From the NCBI RefSeq assembly GCF_001442615.1, contig NZ_LMXN01000001.1, forward strand, positions 682,001 through 746,000: a stretch of DNA of 64,000 nucleotides. Reading direction: 5' to 3'. The stretch is from Algoriphagus resistens. GTDB lineage: Bacteria; Bacteroidota; Bacteroidia; Cytophagales; Cyclobacteriaceae. A model generated the notes under the pieces. It saw nothing but the letters and a program-made list of their open reading frames with translations. It was not told the origin of the DNA and made no database searches. How positions within the stretch are numbered: position 1 is the first letter of the stretch; every line of letters starts with the position of its first letter. The position numbers were made by a program, and so were the translations under genes. Positions 1-7,755 of this stretch are shown piece by piece.

Positions 1-84
1 GTGAAGGAAAACAAGATTTCTGACAGGGAAATTGAAGACTTACAGAAGATGATCGATGATATGGACAAACCCACTGAGTCATGA
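1..84 (+). CDS. BlaI/MecI-family repressor, C-terminal end (partial)
   Basis: Only the last 27 codons are in the window. The visible tail (SDREIEDLQKMIDDMDK) closely resembles the C-terminus of the complete BlaI-type repressor at 2122-2490 (SEKEIQEMQKLIDDYSKK), so this is very probably a paralogous BlaI repressor whose DNA-binding part lies left of the window. Its TGA stop overlaps the ATG of the next gene as ATGA, which indicates translational coupling with the BlaR1-like peptidase, the usual blaI-blaR1 order. Family assignment by homology to the neighbour; the N-terminus was not seen. Confidence 0.75.
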   Translation: MKENKISDREIEDLQKMIDDMDKPTES

Positions 85-1427
85 ATTCAATCCTAATTTA
101 TCTGGCCGAAGCAAGCATCTGCGTCGCCATTACGGTTCTCTTTTATCGCTTTGTATTGAGTGAGTTGACTTTTTTCACACTCAACCGGGTGATTTTGATC
201 AGTATGCTGATGTTGTCCTTTATCATTCCGATGCTCTCTTTCAATTTAGGGATGGCATCAATCGGTACGGGGGAAATTGTACTTCCTGAATTTTTGGTAG
301 GCAAGCAAGCAGCGCAGGAAACGCTCAGCCTTTCCTGGCAGGAAATTGTCTTTTATACCTATCTGGCCGGGGTAATCCTGATGACTGTTCACTTGATTTT
401 GGGCTTTTTTACCTCACAGCGTCTGCTGGGCAAGTCGAGGTTGATGCAATACCAGAATTACTGGATTGCTGTGCATCCACAGTTTATACCGGCCTCCTTT
501 TTCAGCTACATTTTGCTTCCTGATTTCGATCCGGACAGATCCGAGCAGAAGCAGATCATACTGCATGAATCGATGCATGTACGCCTGAAACATAGTTGGG
601 ACTTGCTTCTGGTCCAGTTTGCCAAAATCATCTTTTGGTTCAATCCACTGATCTACCAGTTTGAAAAGTCGCTTAGGGAAGTGCATGAATACCAGGCTGA
701 CCAAGGCGTGACTTCCACGTACTCCAGGAAGGAATATTCCGGTCTATTGCTTCAGATGATCACCGGGGGACAGGGCTGGCACTTCATGAATAACTTCAAC
801 CAATTCCAAACCAAAAAACGAATTATTATGATGAGTAAACCACAATCCCAGAAAAAGGAAATGCGCAGGTTCTTGCTTGCGGTCCCTGTGTTGGCGGCCC
901 TGTTCTTCGTGTTTTCCTGCGAGATCACCCCCGAGGAAGATATAGCAGGACCGACTATGGAAGGCGAAATAAATAAGGCGAATTTAGTGACTACAGACTT
1001 TACGGCAAGGAAACTGGCCAAAGACGGACAGACGATTTTTGATGTGGTGGAAAGTCCGCCAAGTCCTCAGGGTGGGATGGATGGATGGAATAGATACCTG
1101 AGCAATAATTTGTCTTATCCGGCTCAGGCCAGAAGAATGGGGATAGAAGGGACTGTAATTGTGGCATTTGTGGTAAATACAGACGGCAGTCTTTCAGATT
1201 ATGAAGTTATTAGAGGTGTCGGGGGAGGTATTGATGAAGAAGCTATCCGGGTAATAGAAAATGCACCTGACTGGATACCTGGATCGCAGAGCGGGGTAGC
1301 CGTTAATACAAGAATGAGATTGCCGATACGGTTTAAGCTCGGCGGGGATGAAGTGGTGAACCAAGTAAAAATAGACTTTAAAGTTGAAGAAGATCATCCA
1401 TCCACAGTGGTGGTAGGTTATAATTAA
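81..1427 (+). CDS. BlaR1/M56-family membrane peptidase with TonB C-terminal domain
   Basis: Integral-membrane zinc metallopeptidase of the BlaR1/MecR1 (M56) type, expected to sense an envelope signal and relieve repression by its BlaI partner. Hydrophobic helices lie at about residues 1-25, 35-55, 90-112 and 262-282. The HEXXH zinc motif is HESMH at about 162-166, followed by FNPLIYQFEKSLREVHEYQAD, the usual glutamate-bearing segment of M56. After the last helix the periplasmic tail (about 330-425) is a TonB C-terminal-like domain (YPAQARRMGIEGTVIVAFVV) instead of a penicillin-binding domain. The segment FMNNFNQFQTKKRIIMM is identical in the second BlaR1 at 2494, so the two are paralogues. 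The natural ligand is unknown. Start overlaps the upstream repressor stop by 4 bases. Confidence 0.88.
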   Translation: MNSILIYLAEASICVAITVLFYRFVLSELTFFTLNRVILISMLMLSFIIPMLSFNLGMASIGTGEIVLPEFLVGKQAAQETLSLSWQEIVFYTYLAGVILMTVHLILGFFTSQRLLGKSRLMQYQNYWIAVHPQFIPASFFSYILLPDFDPDRSEQKQIILHESMHVRLKHSWDLLLVQFAKIIFWFNPLIYQFEKSLREVHEYQADQGVTSTYSRKEYSGLLLQMITGGQGWHFMNNFNQFQTKKRIIMMSKPQSQKKEMRRFLLAVPVLAALFFVFSCEITPEEDIAGPTMEGEINKANLVTTDFTARKLAKDGQTIFDVVESPPSPQGGMDGWNRYLSNNLSYPAQARRMGIEGTVIVAFVVNTDGSLSDYEVIRGVGGGIDEEAIRVIENAPDWIPGSQSGVAVNTRMRLPIRFKLGGDEVVNQVKIDFKVEEDHPSTVVVGYN

Positions 1428-1508
1428 GTTGAGCAGATTAAATTAACTAGCAGGAATCCGGGGTATTCGGGATTTCTGATAGATGAAAATACAGTTAAAC
1501 CATACACT

Positions 1509-1934
1509 ATGAAACGAACAACCCAATATTCCCCGTTAAAAACAATTCCACTTCTACTGGTTGCACTGCTCTTTTTTACAGCTCTTCCCGGTCATACGGC
1601 CCTTGCGCAGACAGAATCCGGGAAAGTCTATAAGGAAGTAGACGAAATGCCAACGCCGCCTGAAGGAATTGACGGATGGAATAATTACCTGGCCAAAAAT
1701 ATGAAGTACCCGAAGGCCGCAAGAAAATCAAAAGTCGAGGGCATGGTCATGGTATCGTTTGTAGTGCAGCAATCCGGTGAGATTTCCAATGTGGAAATTG
1801 TCCGGGGAATAGGGAAAGGCTGTGATGAGGAAGTTGTACGGCTGGTGAAGGAATCGCCAAAGTGGAAACCTGGAAAAAAGGACGGGAACATTGTCAAAAC
1901 ACAGATGATGCTACCTGTGAATTTTAAGCTATAG
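1509..1934 (+). CDS. Secreted TonB C-terminal-domain protein
   Basis: 141-residue protein with an N-terminal signal peptide (hydrophobic stretch about 13-33, probable cleavage after ALA) followed by a single TonB C-terminal domain (about 50-140; YPKAARKSKVEGMVMVSFVV). It is strikingly similar to the C-terminal domain of the preceding BlaR1-like protein, including the G-I-x-G-W-N-x-Y-L lead-in, so one probably arose by duplication of the other. It lacks the membrane anchor and proline-rich linker of a true TonB. It could act as a soluble periplasmic partner or competitor of the sensor tail; this role is inference. A terminator follows, so it ends the operon. Confidence 0.8.
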   Translation: MKRTTQYSPLKTIPLLLVALLFFTALPGHTALAQTESGKVYKEVDEMPTPPEGIDGWNNYLAKNMKYPKAARKSKVEGMVMVSFVVQQSGEISNVEIVRGIGKGCDEEVVRLVKESPKWKPGKKDGNIVKTQMMLPVNFKL

Positions 1935-1953
1935 TTAAGTTTTAATTAGTTGT

Positions 1954-1987
1954 AAAAAACATCCGGAGAATCTTCGGATGTTTTTTT
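1954..1987 (+). terminator. Rho-independent terminator
   Basis: An inverted repeat AAAAACATCCG / CGGATGTTTTT with a 9-base loop runs directly into a run of seven T. It sits 20 bases after the TonB-domain gene and separates the first BlaI/BlaR1 operon from the second. Confidence 0.85.
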
Positions 1988-2053
1988 GTGTCCAGAAAAA
2001 TTAACTGATCTGGTAATCCACTGGCTGTTAGTTCTGTTTATTAATGTTAAAAT

Positions 2054-2090
2054 TTACGATGATTACGTAATATTACGAGAATGTCGTAGA
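2054..2090. promoter_or_regulatory. BlaI-type operator region
   Basis: Two inverted motifs lie 32-68 bases upstream of the BlaI gene at 2122: TTACGTAA (2063-2070) within a TTACGATGATTACGTAA stretch, and TACGA-N5-TCGTA (2074-2088). BlaI/MecI repressors bind TACA-N-TGTA-like dyads at their own promoters, so these are the likely autoregulatory operators. The second dyad and the following TCGTAGATTT..AAGCGC recur at 3730-3760. Confidence 0.6.
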
Positions 2091-2121
2091 TTTTTTAAGC
2101 GCTGTTTTTTACCTTGGAATC

Positions 2122-2490
2122 ATGGAAGAATTAACAGCCTACGAAGAACAGATCATGAAAATATTTTGGAAGCTTAACCGGGCCATTGTCCGGGATGTTC
2201 TGCATGAGCTTCCAGCTCCCAAGCCCCCATATACCACCTTGGCTTCAACAGTAAAGGTGTTGGAGAAAAAAGGGTATCTCGGACATAAGTCTTATGGAAA
2301 GACCAACGAGTACTATACCCTGGTCGCTGAAAGTGATTACCGGAAGAAAAGTTTTAATCACTTGGTAAAGAACTTCTTCGGAGGATCCGTGGAGAATGTG
2401 TTGTCTTTCTTGGTGAAGGAAAAGAAGGTGTCGGAAAAAGAAATTCAGGAAATGCAGAAATTGATAGATGACTACTCAAAAAAGCAATAA
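2122..2490 (+). CDS. BlaI/MecI/CopY-family transcriptional repressor
   Basis: 122 residues, the usual size of the family. Winged-helix DNA-binding domain at about 1-75 (LTAYEEQIMKIFWKLNRAIVRDVLHEL, then PYTTLASTVKVLEKKGYL as the recognition helix and wing), followed by the dimerisation and cleavage region. Expected to repress its own operon from the dyads just upstream and to be inactivated when the adjacent M56 peptidase is activated. Only 3 bases separate it from the peptidase gene. An alternative upstream start in another frame (1986) was ignored because homology begins at MEELTAYE. Confidence 0.9.
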   Translation: MEELTAYEEQIMKIFWKLNRAIVRDVLHELPAPKPPYTTLASTVKVLEKKGYLGHKSYGKTNEYYTLVAESDYRKKSFNHLVKNFFGGSVENVLSFLVKEKKVSEKEIQEMQKLIDDYSKKQ

Positions 2491-2493
2491 ACC

Positions 2494-3717
2494 ATGAATT
2501 ATTTGATCAATTACTTATTGGAAGGGAGTTTGGCATTCGGACTTGGTTTGATCTTTTACAAAAGTTTTTTTGAAAGACTGACTTTCTTCCAGGGCAATCG
2601 CGCACTACTGATCGGGATAGTGCTTGCATCCTTAGTTCTGCCTTTGATCTCATTGGATTTTGGCTTTTTAAGCACAGCGTCAGTGGCAACCTTGAGCAGT
2701 TCTATAGAATGGGTAGAGGCCAAAGTCAGTGCAACTGATCAGGAACAAGAAGGGTTTGCGTTGTCCTGGCAACTACTCGTCGCAGGGGTTTATTTGCTTG
2801 GAGTGGTAATTACTTTTTTGAGACTTCTGTTGGGAGTGGCCAGGACGGTGCTGATGATCCGCCATTCTTCGAAAGTTCACTATGGGGGAAGGACTATAGT
2901 GGTAAATCCAAGGTTTATTCCTTCCTCATTTTTCAGGTACATATTCCTCCCTGCTCTTGATCTTGAAAATGAGGAGCACCAACAGATTATTTTACATGAA
3001 TCTGTACATGTGGATCGGTATCATTCTGTAGACGTTATGCTTATCCAGCTTGCCAAAGTGCTTTTTTGGTTCAATCCGCTGATTTACCTGTTAGAGCAGT
3101 ACCTGCGCGAGATCCATGAATTCCAGGCTGATCAGATTGTAACCCGGATCTATTCTCCCATTTCTTATTCCAGACTATTATTGAAGCAGCTCACTGCTGA
3201 CTGCGGACTTCAATTCATGAATAATTTCAATCAATTTCAAACCAAAAAACGAATAATTATGATGAACAAAACTAAATCAAACCGTATGCTCAAAAGCAGA
3301 TTTCTGCTGACAGTACCGCTGGTGGTGCTTATGATTGGGCTGTTCTCCTGCGATATGGCCGGAGGTACTAAAAAGATTATCGGTACATGGTCAGGGAATG
3401 ATTTCTCCTTTGAGCAAACAGAAGGGCCGGACATGACCGCGATGATGGAGGGAGGTAAACAGCTCCATATGGATGGTAAGTTGATAATTAGGGAAAATGG
3501 GACTTATCAAATCCTAGTTGGACCGGACGACATGAACGGAAGCGGTGTGTGGAAAGTGGAAGGGGATAACTTGATTACCACAGATGCCAAAGAAAATGTA
3601 ACCGTATACGAGATTAAAGAATTAAGCGATGATCTTCTGAAAACAGTGCATGCAGTTTCAACGGAAACTCCGATGGGTACTGTTGCCGGTACGATTACAC
3701 TGACTTATTCCCGTTAA
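2494..3717 (+). CDS. BlaR1/M56-family membrane peptidase with lipocalin-like tail
   Basis: 407-residue second M56 sensor peptidase. Hydrophobic helices at about 5-22, 34-52, 88-110 and 268-286; HEXXH zinc motif HESVH at about 168-172, followed by FNPLIYLLEQYLREIHEFQAD. It shares FMNNFNQFQTKKRIIMM with the paralogue at 81. The periplasmic tail differs completely: from about residue 292 it reads IIGTWSGNDFSFEQ...GSGVWKVEGDNLITTD, which resembles small lipocalin-like (DUF4923/DUF5004-type) beta domains rather than TonB or a penicillin sensor. A FSC just after the last helix is probably not a processed lipobox because it is internal. Likely couples an unknown envelope signal to the BlaI repressor encoded immediately upstream. 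Confidence 0.85.
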   Translation: MNYLINYLLEGSLAFGLGLIFYKSFFERLTFFQGNRALLIGIVLASLVLPLISLDFGFLSTASVATLSSSIEWVEAKVSATDQEQEGFALSWQLLVAGVYLLGVVITFLRLLLGVARTVLMIRHSSKVHYGGRTIVVNPRFIPSSFFRYIFLPALDLENEEHQQIILHESVHVDRYHSVDVMLIQLAKVLFWFNPLIYLLEQYLREIHEFQADQIVTRIYSPISYSRLLLKQLTADCGLQFMNNFNQFQTKKRIIMMNKTKSNRMLKSRFLLTVPLVVLMIGLFSCDMAGGTKKIIGTWSGNDFSFEQTEGPDMTAMMEGGKQLHMDGKLIIRENGTYQILVGPDDMNGSGVWKVEGDNLITTDAKENVTVYEIKELSDDLLKTVHAVSTETPMGTVAGTITLTYSR

Positions 3718-3729
3718 AAAATTTACCAA

Positions 3730-3752
3730 AATCTACGAGATAATCGTAGATT
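3730..3752. promoter_or_regulatory. Orphan BlaI-type operator (perfect dyad)
   Basis: A perfect 9-bp inverted repeat, AATCTACGA-N5-TCGTAGATT, lies 12 bases after the second BlaR1 gene. Both the dyad core and the flank TCGTAGATTTTAAGCGC match the operator/promoter region of the BlaI gene at 2074-2101. No obvious regulated gene follows: the next gene is convergent. It is probably a duplicated promoter whose downstream BlaI/BlaR1 copy was lost, or a site affecting read-through. Confidence 0.55.
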
Positions 3753-3903
3753 TTAAGCGCAGCCAAAGAAACACAGGGTATAAAGGTATTGTCTGGTTGC
3801 GGGATGCAGTCGGACACAAAACAAAAACGGGATGAGGCGTTGCCATTGGGCGAGTCTATGACCCCCGAAGCCCAACCCATCGGCTCTGTCATGGGTGGGT
3901 AAT

Positions 3904-4563
3904 TCACTCTACCACTTTCACCAGTAGTTTTTCACAGACTTTTTCAGAAAGGGTCTCCCGTGGATGGTTTAGGTAGCTGACCACAATGCTCTGATCGTAA
4001 GCTTCCTTAGACTTGACAGTTAGCTCTATACCCAGACCAAGATTTCGGCCATTTAGAAATTCCAGAAATTCAGAGGATGAGTTGGTCAAAGCGGCCAGGA
4101 TGACGGTCTGACCGGCTTTGCAATCCGAGAGGCTGAGGTAATTGACTTCCTGGATGCGGCCTTGTTTGTCTGGGATAGGGGATCCGTGTGGGTCAATGGT
4201 AGGGAATCCCATCATTTCATCCATGCGCTCAAAAAATTTAGGTGCATGGATATGCTCCACCTGCTCGGCTATTTCGTGTACTTCTTCCCATCCAAAGCCC
4301 ATTTTATTTACCAGGAACATTTCAGTTAACCTGTGCTTGCGGATCACCAGTGCAGCGTCTCTTTTGCCGGTTGGAGTAAGTGTAACCGGTTTGTATTTTT
4401 CGTAGATCAGCCACCCGTTTTTTTGAAGCGTCTTTACCATGCTGTTTACTGTTGGCATACTTACCTGCAACTGCGCAGCAAGCTCTGAGATATTCACCTC
4501 ATCTTTCTCATTCGCAAGGTTAAAAAGTGCCTTAAGGTAGTTCTCTTCCGTTTGTGATGCCAT
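3904..4563 (-). CDS. DtxR/MntR-family metal-dependent transcriptional regulator
   Basis: 219 residues. N-terminal winged helix (about 1-62: TEENYLKALFNLAN, then VSMPTVNSMVKTLQKNGWL), followed by the metal-binding and dimerisation domain (about 63-140) with E-x2-H-x2-A-E-x-V-E-H and the family hallmark GFPTIDPHGSPIP. The C-terminal part (about 150-219) is an SH3/FeoA-like domain. The family senses Mn(II) or Fe(II) and represses transport genes; the metal cannot be told from sequence. Monocistronic and divergent from the DUF4143 ATPase; no transporter gene is next to it. Confidence 0.92.
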   Translation of the reverse strand: MASQTEENYLKALFNLANEKDEVNISELAAQLQVSMPTVNSMVKTLQKNGWLIYEKYKPVTLTPTGKRDAALVIRKHRLTEMFLVNKMGFGWEEVHEIAEQVEHIHAPKFFERMDEMMGFPTIDPHGSPIPDKQGRIQEVNYLSLSDCKAGQTVILAALTNSSSEFLEFLNGRNLGLGIELTVKSKEAYDQSIVVSYLNHPRETLSEKVCEKLLVKVVE

Positions 4564-5075
4564 TACATAAAGTTTTAGTACTCAAATATGCATAAATTTT
4601 ACTTAAAACAATTTAATTAGATTATTCAAACTTTAGGTATTGGCAGTGCTTAATCCATACGTATGAGAGAAACAAATACGTTATTTTCAAGATTGTTTTT
4701 TTATGTCTGGTAGAATTTCCGCTCAGTATTTTATGTGTAAGGGGAATTGCTGGCATTTGTGATATATGTGATACTGATAAACATTGCCTTCCATCTGGCA
4801 CGGCACATGTTTGCAACCACGGCAACATTCTCTCACGTGTTCGGATCGATACAGTTAGCAACATGTTAGTCCATGCCCTTGCAACCAAACAGATTACACA
4901 TGCATAGAACGCTGTCGGCAATGATATTCAAATACTTTCGAATTAGATATTTCAAAGTTTAAGTCCAGATATTCCAAAGTTTAGGTCCAGATATTCCAAA
5001 ATTTAAGTCCAGATATTCCAAAATTTAAACTCAGATATTCCAAAATTTAGCTAACTTTGGTTGAAATAAAATCGC
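4564..5075. other. Intergenic region with no recognisable gene
   Basis: 512 bases between the DtxR gene and the ATPase. The first 60 bases are AT-rich and must hold the DtxR promoter. The middle (about 4620-4940) has an open minus-strand frame without start context or a recognisable protein. The last 130 bases hold the 22-bp tandem repeat annotated separately. Confidence 0.6.
4945..5050. repeat. 22-bp tandem repeat, 4.8 copies
   Basis: Units start at 4945, 4967, 4989, 5011 and 5033 (the last truncated after 18 bases). Each begins AGATATTYCAAARTTTA and ends in RRGTCC or AACTC. The spacing is an exact 22 bp, about two helical turns, with no spacer sequence, and the array ends 31 bases before the ATPase start. 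Phased sites for a DNA-binding protein are the simplest reading; slipped-strand variation is also possible. Confidence 0.85.
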
Positions 5076-5081
5076 GTGATT

Positions 5082-6245
5082 ATGCCTGAATGGATAGAGA
5101 GAACAATGGCTAAGGAGATAAGGAAACGGATTACACAATACCCGATATTGGCAGTAACGGGTCCACGACAATCCGGCAAAACCACTTTGCTTAAAACGCT
5201 GTTTCCCGACTATGGGTACGTGTCTCTTGAAAATCCAGATAATCGGTCTTTTGCAAAAGAGGATCCAAACGGTTTTCTTAAACAATATGCAAGTAAAACG
5301 ATATTGGATGAAGTTCAACGCGTACCTGAATTGTTTTCCTACTTGCAGACTTTGGTGGATAGCTCTGGGCAAATGGGGCAATATATCCTTTCAGGATCTC
5401 AAAATTTCCATTTACTTAAGCATATAACCCAGTCACTGGCAGGGCGGGTTGCGCTTTTCCGACTCCTGCCTTTGGACACCCAGGAATTAGAGCAAGCCAA
5501 AAAATTGCCGGCTAATTATTTGGATGCCTGTATTCGGGGAGGATACCCTGCCATTTATCATCGAGATTTAGATCCAACGGATTTTTATGCCAATTACATT
5601 CGTACATATATTGAAAAGGATGTGACCGAGTTAGTCAATATTCATGATATAAATAGCTTTCGAACGTTTTTGGGTTTGTGTGCAGGAAGGGCAGGGCAGC
5701 TTTTGAATTTGACCTCATTGGCTAATGATTGTAATATATCACAACCTACTGCAAAGGCTTGGTTGTCTGTTTTAGAAAGTAGCTATCTTGTATTTTTACT
5801 TTATCCTTATCATGAGAACTTTAATAAGCGCTTGGTGAAAACGCCTAAACTGTATTTTTATGATGTGGGTTTATTGACACATTTATTGCAAATTCGTGAA
5901 CCTGGAGAATTGGCAATTAATAGACTCAAGGGAAATATATTTGAGAATTTCGTGATTGCCAATTTTCAAAAGTTTAATGAGAACCGATACCGGCATCTCA
6001 GTTATTATTTTTGGCAGGATCACAATGGATTGGAAATTGACCTGTTACTTAAAACTGCAGATACGGTTGATGTATATGAGGTTAAATCTACCCAAACATT
6101 AAGCGGGGCGCTATTTAAAAACCTGCAACATTTTATAGAATTGGTAAAGCCACAAGCTGTCCGCCCGTACCTGGTTTATGGTGGGGATCAAGCTTTAGTC
6201 CGAAGCAATGTACAGGTAATACCTTGGAAAATGCCCGATCAATAG
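5082..6245 (+). CDS. AAA ATPase with DUF4143 domain
   Basis: About 387 residues. P-loop GPRQSGKTT near residue 30, Walker B ILDEVQR near 78, a sensor SGSQNF near 110 (AAA_14), then a C-terminal DUF4143 region with a PD-(D/E)xK-like signature (GLEIDLLLK then VYEVKST, about 325-350). Proteins of this family are abundant, often horizontally acquired in bacteria and archaea, and of unsettled function; a link to DNA or toxin-antitoxin-like roles is only suggested by the nuclease-like motif. The start could also be GTG at 5076; ATG at 5082 is preferred. Immediately preceded by a 22-bp tandem repeat. A strong hairpin follows. Confidence 0.9.
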   Translation: MPEWIERTMAKEIRKRITQYPILAVTGPRQSGKTTLLKTLFPDYGYVSLENPDNRSFAKEDPNGFLKQYASKTILDEVQRVPELFSYLQTLVDSSGQMGQYILSGSQNFHLLKHITQSLAGRVALFRLLPLDTQELEQAKKLPANYLDACIRGGYPAIYHRDLDPTDFYANYIRTYIEKDVTELVNIHDINSFRTFLGLCAGRAGQLLNLTSLANDCNISQPTAKAWLSVLESSYLVFLLYPYHENFNKRLVKTPKLYFYDVGLLTHLLQIREPGELAINRLKGNIFENFVIANFQKFNENRYRHLSYYFWQDHNGLEIDLLLKTADTVDVYEVKSTQTLSGALFKNLQHFIELVKPQAVRPYLVYGGDQALVRSNVQVIPWKMPDQ

Positions 6246-6350
6246 AGATGACTTGAACTCTGGTACGCAAGGAATATCCCCGGCTTTTCAAACCTACCAC
6301 ACCATCCGATTCTTTTGTTAAAGCTCTTTAGTGAAATGATCATCAGGATT

Positions 6351-6382
6351 AGAGCTGACCACAAATGACAGTGGTCAGCTCT
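6351..6382. terminator. Hairpin between convergent genes
   Basis: A perfect 12-bp inverted repeat AGAGCTGACCAC / GTGGTCAGCTCT with an 8-base loop. It has no long T run on either side, but its position between the convergent ATPase and copper genes fits a bidirectional terminator. Confidence 0.6.
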
Positions 6383-6440
6383 ACTCTTTAAATAAAGCAC
6401 TCCATTTTATGCTAGGTCTGAAATACTAGGCATACGCTCG

Positions 6441-7019
6441 TTATTGTTTGGCAATTCCCTGGATTTCTTCAGTCACAGAACCGCATTTCAGCATCTTATC
6501 CCCGAAATAGGGGTTGTTGATTTCTTCCGAAAGGATGATCCAATTTGCTCCTTTATTGCCATTTGCCATAGGGCAATGTTGCAGAAATAAATTTCCTGCT
6601 ACCAGCTCACTGTTTTTGGCCAATGTTATCATTTGATCCGAAAGACTGATAAATGATTGCCGTTGAACCTTAGGATCAGTGCTTTCTGCAATTTTCTTCG
6701 CATCTTCCCTGATAGAATTGTACTTTGCTTCAGTCAGTAAAGTCTCTAGTTTTTTCGCCTCAGCACTTACTTTTTCACCATCCGTTTGTACCAGGGCATC
6801 TTTCAACGCCAAGTATGCACTGAAAATCTGGGTCATTGATTCTTCTTTGAATGCTACTGTTGAGATTGTTGGGGCGATTTTCTCCGCTGGTTCAGCTTCG
6901 TGCATTTCATGAGTGTCCGAATCATTCATCTGTGAATGATTTTCACCGGATTTACCTGAGCAGGCAATAGAAAGGGTAATGAGTAAGGAAACGGCAAAAG
7001 GTGTTTTTAGATTTTTCAT
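6441..7019 (-). CDS. DUF3347 lipoprotein (copper-binding)
   Basis: 192 residues with a lipoprotein signal (LSIACSG, Cys about 20) and a short His/Met/Glu-rich segment (SQMNDSDTHEMHEAE). The remainder (about 55-190) is a DUF3347 domain ending in QHCPMANGNKGANWI...NPYFGDKMLKCG. The same domain and closing motif form the C-terminus of the CusB-like protein at 7756. The conserved Cys, His and Met residues suggest periplasmic Cu(I)/Ag(I) binding. It is the last gene of the copper island, 12 bases after the PepSY gene, and is probably cotranscribed. Confidence 0.85.
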   Translation of the reverse strand: MKNLKTPFAVSLLITLSIACSGKSGENHSQMNDSDTHEMHEAEPAEKIAPTISTVAFKEESMTQIFSAYLALKDALVQTDGEKVSAEAKKLETLLTEAKYNSIREDAKKIAESTDPKVQRQSFISLSDQMITLAKNSELVAGNLFLQHCPMANGNKGANWIILSEEINNPYFGDKMLKCGSVTEEIQGIAKQ

Positions 7020-7031
7020 AGTGATAGGTAT

Positions 7032-7727
7032 TTATTTTTTTTGTTTTTTATTTTTCGGTCTTGCCATAAAGAATAAGGTGAAGCCTGAACCTACGGCTGC
7101 CAATCCTGCCAGGGAAAATATCCGTAGCAAAAGGTTGTTGAAATTATCCCTTCCGGCATAATCCATGGTGTGAAACATCCAGAGAAAGTCAAACCAACGC
7201 CAGGATCTGTGTCTGACCTTGGTGAACTGTCCGCTTCTGGCGTCTACATAGGCCACAAGATTTTCAGGATGATCAAAATGTACAGCCCAGGCAGGTAGGG
7301 GAGTACCGCGGTATTCATGGTGGGCCCCTGCCTTGGTCAGGTATTCCATTTCCTTAATTTGGAGCTCATCTTTGATATGAATCCGGGAGATTTCTCTTGC
7401 CTCTGCTTCTGAAATCCCTGGATGGAGTTCTCCTGTTTTGGCATCAAACAACTTGCTCTGATTTACCCAATAGTAAGGTCTGTGGTTGACAAACCTTAGC
7501 TCAAGGGATGATATCATCAGGGTAGTGTCAAGCTTGTTTATAGCGATTAGGGCGTTTGCATTTTCATGCATCATATGTTCGGTACGAAAATGATCGCCAT
7601 GGATTTCATCAATAGCCGTCCAGCTGAAATAGAGCCCTGAAATGGTCCAGAGCAGGAATTGGATTCCAATAAATACGCCCAAAAATCTGTGGATCCTGCG
7701 TGCGTAATACTGATTGTTTTTGCGCAT
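7032..7727 (-). CDS. PepSY-domain membrane protein
   Basis: 231 residues. N-terminal transmembrane helix with the typical PepSY_TM opening (RRIHRFLGVFIGIQFLLWTISGLYFSW), a periplasmic PepSY-like region (about 100-180; EISRIHIKDELQIKEME, PAWAVHFDHPENLVAYVDARSGQ), and a C-terminal helix (about 205-225) followed by a Lys-rich tail. Such proteins accompany iron or copper transporters, possibly as reductases or accessory factors; the role here is inferred from its place between CusB and DUF3347 genes, 28 bases from the former. Confidence 0.8.
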   Translation of the reverse strand: MRKNNQYYARRIHRFLGVFIGIQFLLWTISGLYFSWTAIDEIHGDHFRTEHMMHENANALIAINKLDTTLMISSLELRFVNHRPYYWVNQSKLFDAKTGELHPGISEAEAREISRIHIKDELQIKEMEYLTKAGAHHEYRGTPLPAWAVHFDHPENLVAYVDARSGQFTKVRHRSWRWFDFLWMFHTMDYAGRDNFNNLLLRIFSLAGLAAVGSGFTLFFMARPKNKKQKK

Positions 7728-7755
7728 CTATTCGTGAGTGTTAAACCCGTAAATT

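Noticed and set aside
3804..3902. 32-codon ORF after the orphan operator
   Set aside because: Too short and without homology; kept only as part of the orphan-operator observation.
4622..4921. 99-codon minus-strand ORF
   Set aside because: No recognisable domain, odd composition, and no start context; probably chance.
4945..5050. CRISPR array
   Set aside because: The units are directly adjacent at 22 bp with no unique spacers, and there are no cas genes nearby.
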